Origin: Rummeliibacillus sp044763875
GTDB lineage: Bacteria; Bacillota; Bacilli; Bacillales_A; Planococcaceae
DNA length: 64,000 bases
Assembly (NCBI RefSeq): GCF_044763875.1
Contig: NZ_JBIWGZ010000003.1
Location: forward strand, 124,001 to 188,000
Direction of reading: 5' to 3'
Positions within the stretch are counted from its first letter, which is position 1. The number at the start of each line of letters is the position of its first letter. A model generated the notes under the pieces. That model saw nothing but the letters and a program-made list of their open reading frames with translations. It was not told where the DNA came from and ran no database searches. Of this stretch, positions 59,459 to 64,000 are shown piece after piece. Made by a program: the position numbers and the translations under genes.

Positions 59459-61645
59459 TTATTGTGCTGTATTTGTTGAGTCTTTAGATGGTGTTTTTGT
59501 AATCTTTTGATTCACGGATTCTTTATTGGTATTTAAATTTTTCTTTTGTAAATCGAAATAGGTTTCAACTGCTTGTCGTGCAATTATATTATTAATTGCT
59601 GTGTAACTTTCACTCGTTGTAACCCAAGGAACAACTACCGCATAGGCAATTTCCGGATTTTTATACGGCGCAAAGCCAATATGTGTAATTGACAAAGTTT
59701 GAGTCCCATATGCAGCTTTTTTTGGTCCATAATATACTACCTGTGCTGTACCTGTTTTACCAGCGGCATCAAATTTTGCATCACGGAAGTAGGAAGCAGC
59801 AGAACCTTGACTACCAAAGTATACTTGATGCATCCCTTGTTTCACATGGTCAATTTCATATTGTGAGTTATCGATTGTATTCAATACTGTAGGTCCAACC
59901 TCTTCGACTAGTGGCCCAAGGTTTTTACCATCTTTTGAAGGTTCGCGAACTTCTTTTACAACATGTGGTTGTATTCGTTTTCCTCCATTAGCAATGGTAG
60001 ATACATATTGAGCAAGTTGAAGTGGTGTAAATGTATCAAATTGCCCAATTGCTAAGTCAAGTAATTTACCTGGAAGGAGTTCTTCCCCTTTAAAACCTGC
60101 GAATTCACCCGGTAAGTCAATACCAGTATCTACTCCTAAACCAAATTGCGCATAGGAATTTCGAATTTTTGTAAAATCACTTGGTTGTACATGCAATGCC
60201 ATATTTGGTACATAATTGACACCAGCAATCTTCATCGCTGTTTGGAACATATAAGAGTTTGAAGATCGTTCAAGAGCTGTCACATCGTTCATTGGAATTG
60301 CGCCTGAACGGTTAAAGATAGATGATTTTGGTTTTGTTCCGGCAAGTTTAATCGGTTGGTCAACCAAGACTTGACCAGGAGTAATTGCATGTAGTTTATA
60401 CCCTGTCAATAATGTTGCTGGTTTTACTACAGAACCTACTTCATAGGCAGATGTGAAAGTACCAATTGAATAATCATTTACAACTGTTCGACCATTTTTA
60501 TCTGTATCTAATTTTTTCCCAACCATTGATAGTACATCACCGGTATTCGGGTCCATCATCACAAGGAATGCTCGATCCAATAGACTAGATGCGCCAGATG
60601 CTTTTGCAGCCAACAATTGTTGTTCTACAAGCTTTTCTAATTTAGTTTGTAGTTGACTATCAATTGTTAATACCAAGTCTTTCCCTGGTGCACCATTATA
60701 GATTGATTTCGTATCAACTACTTTACCTTTACCATTTGTTTCGTTTTTCACTACGGCTTTTTGACCTTGAAGTAGTTCTTCATATTGGGCTTCAAGATAA
60801 CTTTTCCCAACGCGGTCATTTCGAGAATAGCCACGTGCTAAATAATAGTCTAACTTATCTTTTGGAATACCCTCATTTGGAGTTGTTGTAGAGCCAAGAA
60901 TACTTAGATCAGAGTTTTTAACACGAGCCCAGTCTGTAGTTGTGTTGACATTTGGCAAGTCATTTAAATGTTCTGATACAACAGCAAACTCTTTATCTGT
61001 TACATTATCACTCTTAATGATTTGTGGAGATAAGTTGTACCCTGCTACCATTTTGCTGTAAATCGCTAAAACTTGTAAGTCTTTTTTCGTTAAACTTTTC
61101 AGCTCTGAATTTGTAATACGTTCTCGTACTAATTTATCGATCTCAGCTTGCTTATCTGTAGCAGCTATTTTCTGGTTTTTATTAATCGCATCTTGTTCAC
61201 TTTTCGAAACCTTTGCATAAGCTTCTTTATTATGAAGCTTGATCCAAAAATCTTGTTTATCTCGTAATGCAATTTTACTTGTATCCATCTTAATGAGCGT
61301 TGCTAATTTTCTTGCTGTATTTAACATTTCATCGCTCGTTGTCGATTGAAGTTTTGTATACGTAATCGCATTTTTCGGCTTATTATCGACTAATACTCTT
61401 CCTTGACTATCATAAATTCGTCCCCTTGGAACACTAGTATTAACTGTTACTTCTTCTGTTTGCTGTAATGCTCTAACATAATCGCTCCCTTTTACGATTT
61501 GCATATAACCCAATCGTAAAATAAGAATTGAAAATAGCACAAAAATCGAGAAGAAAAGTATATTCATACGAAAAGATAAATTTGCACGCTGTTTCGCTTT
61601 GACACTTGATGCACGTTTCTTTGTATTTTTGTTTTTTTTGCGCAT
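59459..61645 (-). CDS. pbpA: class B penicillin-binding protein (PBP2 type)
   Basis: A 728-residue transpeptidase. It has a Lys/Arg-rich cytoplasmic start, one membrane helix (MNILFFSIFVLFSILILRLG), a dimerisation domain with a long insertion (about 55-330), and a transpeptidase domain with SxxK (GSVVKPAT), SxN (SNSYMF) and KTG (AAGKTGTAQV). It cross-links side-wall or cell-shape peptidoglycan. The ATG at 61643-61645 has GGGGG 8 nt upstream. B. subtilis pbpA also stands upstream of pst genes. Confidence 0.93.
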   Translation of the reverse strand: MRKKNKNTKKRASSVKAKQRANLSFRMNILFFSIFVLFSILILRLGYMQIVKGSDYVRALQQTEEVTVNTSVPRGRIYDSQGRVLVDNKPKNAITYTKLQSTTSDEMLNTARKLATLIKMDTSKIALRDKQDFWIKLHNKEAYAKVSKSEQDAINKNQKIAATDKQAEIDKLVRERITNSELKSLTKKDLQVLAIYSKMVAGYNLSPQIIKSDNVTDKEFAVVSEHLNDLPNVNTTTDWARVKNSDLSILGSTTTPNEGIPKDKLDYYLARGYSRNDRVGKSYLEAQYEELLQGQKAVVKNETNGKGKVVDTKSIYNGAPGKDLVLTIDSQLQTKLEKLVEQQLLAAKASGASSLLDRAFLVMMDPNTGDVLSMVGKKLDTDKNGRTVVNDYSIGTFTSAYEVGSVVKPATLLTGYKLHAITPGQVLVDQPIKLAGTKPKSSIFNRSGAIPMNDVTALERSSNSYMFQTAMKIAGVNYVPNMALHVQPSDFTKIRNSYAQFGLGVDTGIDLPGEFAGFKGEELLPGKLLDLAIGQFDTFTPLQLAQYVSTIANGGKRIQPHVVKEVREPSKDGKNLGPLVEEVGPTVLNTIDNSQYEIDHVKQGMHQVYFGSQGSAASYFRDAKFDAAGKTGTAQVVYYGPKKAAYGTQTLSITHIGFAPYKNPEIAYAVVVPWVTTSESYTAINNIIARQAVETYFDLQKKNLNTNKESVNQKITKTPSKDSTNTAQ

Positions 61646-61751
61646 GCATTTAGCCCCCTTTCCGCTCAAATCACAATTAGTAGTATATCATTTTTCAACA
61701 CAAAAAACATAAAACTATTGGTTGAAAATGAATAATTGCATGTTTCCAAAA

Positions 61752-61927
61752 TCATAGGGAGTTAGCACGTTTCTTGCCTATGTAAATGTGGATGAACGAT
61801 CTGATTTCGCTTTTGCAAATTCCAACTCTACTCGCCAACTCCTCGAGGTCGAATAACCTATCTTCAGCGGCAACAATCACCTCTTCGGGAACAGAATATT
61901 TGATTGTTAGAGTACATGAGCGAGTTC
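61752..61927 (-). pseudogene. open fragment with helical sequence, unknown
   Basis: A 58-codon minus-strand frame ending at TGA 61752-61754 reads SVPEEVIVAAEDRLFDLEELASRVG...EIRSFIHIYIGKKRANSL. It has balanced codon use and higher GC than its surroundings, but no start codon with a ribosome-binding site. It may be the end of a decayed gene with an HTH-like segment. The family is not recognised. Confidence 0.35.
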
Positions 61928-61945
61928 CTCATTTAAAATAAAAAA

Positions 61946-61975
61946 CACACATCTTACTGACGCGTAAGATGTGTG
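61946..61975 (-). terminator. terminator after sodA
   Basis: Perfect 12-bp stem CACACATCTTAC with a 6-nt loop and six T on the minus strand. Confidence 0.92.
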
Positions 61976-61996
61976 CTTTGTTCCAATATTATTGGA

Positions 61997-62605
61997 TTAT
62001 TTTGCAGCAGCGAAACGTTCTGCAATTTTGTCCCAGTTTACAACATTCCAGAATGCTGTAATGTAGTCTGGACGACGGTTTTGGTAGTTTAAGTAGTAAG
62101 CATGTTCCCAAACGTCAAGGCCAAGTAATGGTGTTTTACCTTCCATGATTGGAGAGTCTTGGTTTGGAGTAGAAGAAATTTCCAATTCACCATTAGCTAA
62201 TGATAACCAAGCCCAGCCTGAACCGAAGCGAGTTTTAGCAGCTGCTGCGAATTGTTCTTTGAAAGCTTCTAAGCTACCGAATTTTGCATCGATTGCTGCA
62301 GCTAATTCACCAGTTGGTGTACCACCAGCGTTTGCAGCTAATGATTCCCAGAATAATGAGTGGTTAGCGTGACCGCCACCATTGTTACGTACTGCTGTGC
62401 GAACTGCTTCTGGAACTGCATCTAAGTTAGCGATAACTTCTTCAACTGATTTGCCTTCGAAATCTGCTTTACCTTCTAGAGCAGCGTTTAAGCCCGCTAC
62501 ATATGTAGCATGATGTTTGTCATGATGGATTTCCATAGTTTTTGCGTCAATATGTGGTTCTAATGCGTCAAATGCATAAGGTAAGTTTGGTAATTCAAAT
62601 GCCAT
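61997..62605 (-). CDS. sodA: superoxide dismutase (Mn type)
   Basis: A 202-residue enzyme. Metal ligands: His27 (EIHHDKHHATY), His near 82 (GHANHSLFWESL), Asp and His in LLGLDVWEHAYYLNYQN. The GSGWAWL motif and the Gly-Gly next to the second His favour manganese. ATG with GGAGGAAAT upstream. Position next to yqgC/yqgB agrees with B. subtilis. Confidence 0.96.
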   Translation of the reverse strand: MAFELPNLPYAFDALEPHIDAKTMEIHHDKHHATYVAGLNAALEGKADFEGKSVEEVIANLDAVPEAVRTAVRNNGGGHANHSLFWESLAANAGGTPTGELAAAIDAKFGSLEAFKEQFAAAAKTRFGSGWAWLSLANGELEISSTPNQDSPIMEGKTPLLGLDVWEHAYYLNYQNRRPDYITAFWNVVNWDKIAERFAAAK

Positions 62606-62735
62606 AATAATATTTCCTCCTCGAAATAATGTAATTATTAACTACAACTCATAGGTTAACAAAATTTAGATAATCGTTCAAATATTATTCACTGTATTTT
62701 TTAATTTCAGTCTTTTGACTGAACTTCTACTCATT

Positions 62736-63215
62736 TCATACAACCATTATAAATAGAATAATCATCACAATTTGGACGATTCCCTTCGTTACTATTGATG
62801 TTAAGAATCCAACCAGTGATCCAATTCCAGTTTTTAAAGCGAGCTTAATGGAGCTTTTTGAGAATAGTAATTCTGCAATTACTGCGCCTATGAACGGGCC
62901 AACTAAAATACCAGCAAACGGGATAACAAAGGGCCCGACTAGTAATCCAATTGTACTTCCCCAAATTCCAGCTTTACTTCCTCCAAATCTCTTAACTCCT
63001 AATGCATTCGCCAATGAATCTGCACCAAACAAAAGAATTGTAAATAGCACTTCTATAACCCAGAACCACCAAGGAAATTCTCCAAATCCATGAAATAGTC
63101 CATGAATAATAAACCCTAAAAAAATAAATAAAACAGATGGAATAATCGGATAGATTAAACCAATAAAAGCAATGGCAAAACTTAAAATAACAAGTGTCCA
63201 AGAAATATATTCCAT
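62736..63215 (-). CDS. yqgC: DUF456 membrane protein (YqgC)
   Basis: A 159-residue protein with five hydrophobic segments and repeated glycine zippers (GSKAGIWGSTIGLLVGPFVIPFAGILVGPFIGAV). This is the DUF456 pattern; function unknown. Start ATG 63213-63215. Confidence 0.88.
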   Translation of the reverse strand: MEYISWTLVILSFAIAFIGLIYPIIPSVLFIFLGFIIHGLFHGFGEFPWWFWVIEVLFTILLFGADSLANALGVKRFGGSKAGIWGSTIGLLVGPFVIPFAGILVGPFIGAVIAELLFSKSSIKLALKTGIGSLVGFLTSIVTKGIVQIVMIILFIMVV

Positions 63216-63402
63216 AACAAACCCCTTTAATGTAGAATTCTATTAACCTTATTTACCCTTTTTTCACTACAATTTATTTTCACATTAAAATTAAAAATAC
63301 GTCAAATGATTAACACTTTCTTTTATTAAGTATACATTTAATTACGTTGCCTATTCGTATCATCTTGATTCCCATGTTAATATACTAATGGAGGTTATAC
63401 AT

Positions 63403-63915
63403 ATGAAAATTAAACACTGGCAGTTATTCAAAGACAGCCTCATCCATCCAAAAAAACTAGCTGCATACCGACTGCTCCCCATTGGAAAAGTTATTCAATA
63501 TGTATTATTACTTGTCACATTCGTTACAATCATTTCTTTTATTCAATTCCTTACTGGAGTTGGTCTTGAAACGAGCCAAATTGAAGGACTTAAAGAATTC
63601 ATCAACGACATTAAATGGTTAATATATCCCTTTGCTTTTATACTGTTATTTCTTATTAATTCATTTTCATTATTTGTTCAAATTAGTATTTATGCATTTG
63701 TCGGGATCGGTACTCTAAAGCTTCTGAAAAAACGTGGAGAATATCGCCATTTATGGCGAACAACTGCAATTGCTATCACTTTATCGACCATTTTCACGAC
63801 GCTATTAGTTTTTTTTCCCTTTAATGCTCGTTTATGTACAACTGTTGGGATCATCATTACAGCTGTTTATCTGACAATTGCTTGTACAAAATATCCAAAT
63901 CAACCTCAAAAATGA
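63403..63915 (+). CDS. yqgB: DUF1189 family membrane protein (YqgB)
   Basis: A 170-residue protein with four hydrophobic helices (about 30-52, 72-108, 120-140, 145-160). The N-terminus HWQLFKDSLIHPKKLAAYRLLPIGK is the DUF1189 pattern. The ATG at 63403-63405 has GGAGG 8 nt upstream. It is divergent from yqgC. Function unknown. Confidence 0.8.
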   Translation: MKIKHWQLFKDSLIHPKKLAAYRLLPIGKVIQYVLLLVTFVTIISFIQFLTGVGLETSQIEGLKEFINDIKWLIYPFAFILLFLINSFSLFVQISIYAFVGIGTLKLLKKRGEYRHLWRTTAIAITLSTIFTTLLVFFPFNARLCTTVGIIITAVYLTIACTKYPNQPQK

Positions 63916-63967
63916 GGTCTGAATCTCTTTCTTTTTCATATATTAGTGGAAAAGGGAGGGATTTTTT

Positions 63968-64000
63968 TTGAAAATACTAGTTTCCGCACTAATCATTTTA
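63968..64000 (+). CDS. start of a possible exported protein (partial)
   Basis: TTG 63968-63970 with GGGAGGG 7 nt upstream opens MKILVSALIIL, like a signal peptide, and runs off the right edge after 11 codons. Identity cannot be given; B. subtilis has yqgA, a cell-wall protein, near here. Confidence 0.4.
   Translation, partial: MKILVSALIIL

Noticed and set aside
1..64000. CRISPR array, tRNA or rRNA genes, prophage
   Set aside because: No regularly spaced direct repeats, no tRNA cloverleaf with CCA end, no rRNA sequence and no phage structural genes were seen in reading the window.

Overview
The window is a 64 kb piece of a low-GC Gram-positive chromosome of the order Bacillales. Gene content and order follow the yqg-yqh-yqi region of Bacillus subtilis: bkd, spo0A-spoIVB-recN-argR-tlyA-dxs-ispA-xseBA-folD-nusB, yqhY-accCB, spoIIIA, efp-pepP-aroQ, yqhR/yqhQ/yqhP, nrdJ, lipM, yqhL, gcvPB-gcvPA-gcvT, aroK, comG, yqgY-yqgX-yqgW-yqgU-ltaS, yqgQ, yqgN, rpmG, phoU-pstB, pbpA, sodA. 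Many proteins look like those of Planococcaceae, but no 16S gene is present, so the family is inferred. Several losses set it apart: spoIIIAA and spoIIIAB are absent and the rest of the spoIIIA operon is eroding, pstS and pstC are absent with only a pstA scrap, and glcK and the rhomboid gene yqgP are absent from their usual place. This suggests a lineage that has stopped, or nearly stopped, forming spores; a Kurthia-like organism would fit.

Layout. 1-4.6 kb: branched-chain amino acid catabolism (lpdV fragment, bcd, the sigma-54 activator bkdR) with a -24/-12 promoter between bkdR and bcd. 4.6-6.2 kb: repeats, a lipoprotein gene and a decayed membrane gene. 6.2-8.5 kb: glycerophosphodiesterase and a FapA-family protein. 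8.5-11.3 kb: a small variable island of broken immunity-like genes and a duplicated hairpin segment. 11.3-22.6 kb: spo0A, spoIVB, then one long run of DNA-repair, arginine-control, isoprenoid, exonuclease VII and folate genes. 22.6-28.6 kb: an IS1182 scrap, fatty-acid carboxylase genes and the degraded spoIIIA operon. 28.6-30 kb: two families of short mobile repeats, one inserted in a lipoprotein gene and another nested in a different repeat. 30-44.4 kb: efp, pepP, aroQ, membrane proteins, class II ribonucleotide reductase with NrdR boxes, lipM, and glycine cleavage genes behind a tandem glycine riboswitch. 44.5-48.3 kb: a complete comGA-GG competence pilus operon. 48.6-57 kb: a Cys-containing regulator, small membrane proteins, a strong orphan promoter with a probable small RNA, LTA synthase, cyclo-ligase and L33. 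57-64 kb: phoU-pstB, a PBP2-type transpeptidase, sodA and membrane proteins.

Interspersed repeats are the most unusual theme. Type 1 (five copies, imperfect terminal inverted repeats of about 45-50 bp in full copies) and type 2 (two copies, 10-bp terminal inverted repeats, TA flanks) behave like MITEs, and both carry a related GC-rich core. The type 2 copy at 28964-29189 interrupts a gene whose reading frame is restored exactly when the element and one TA are removed.
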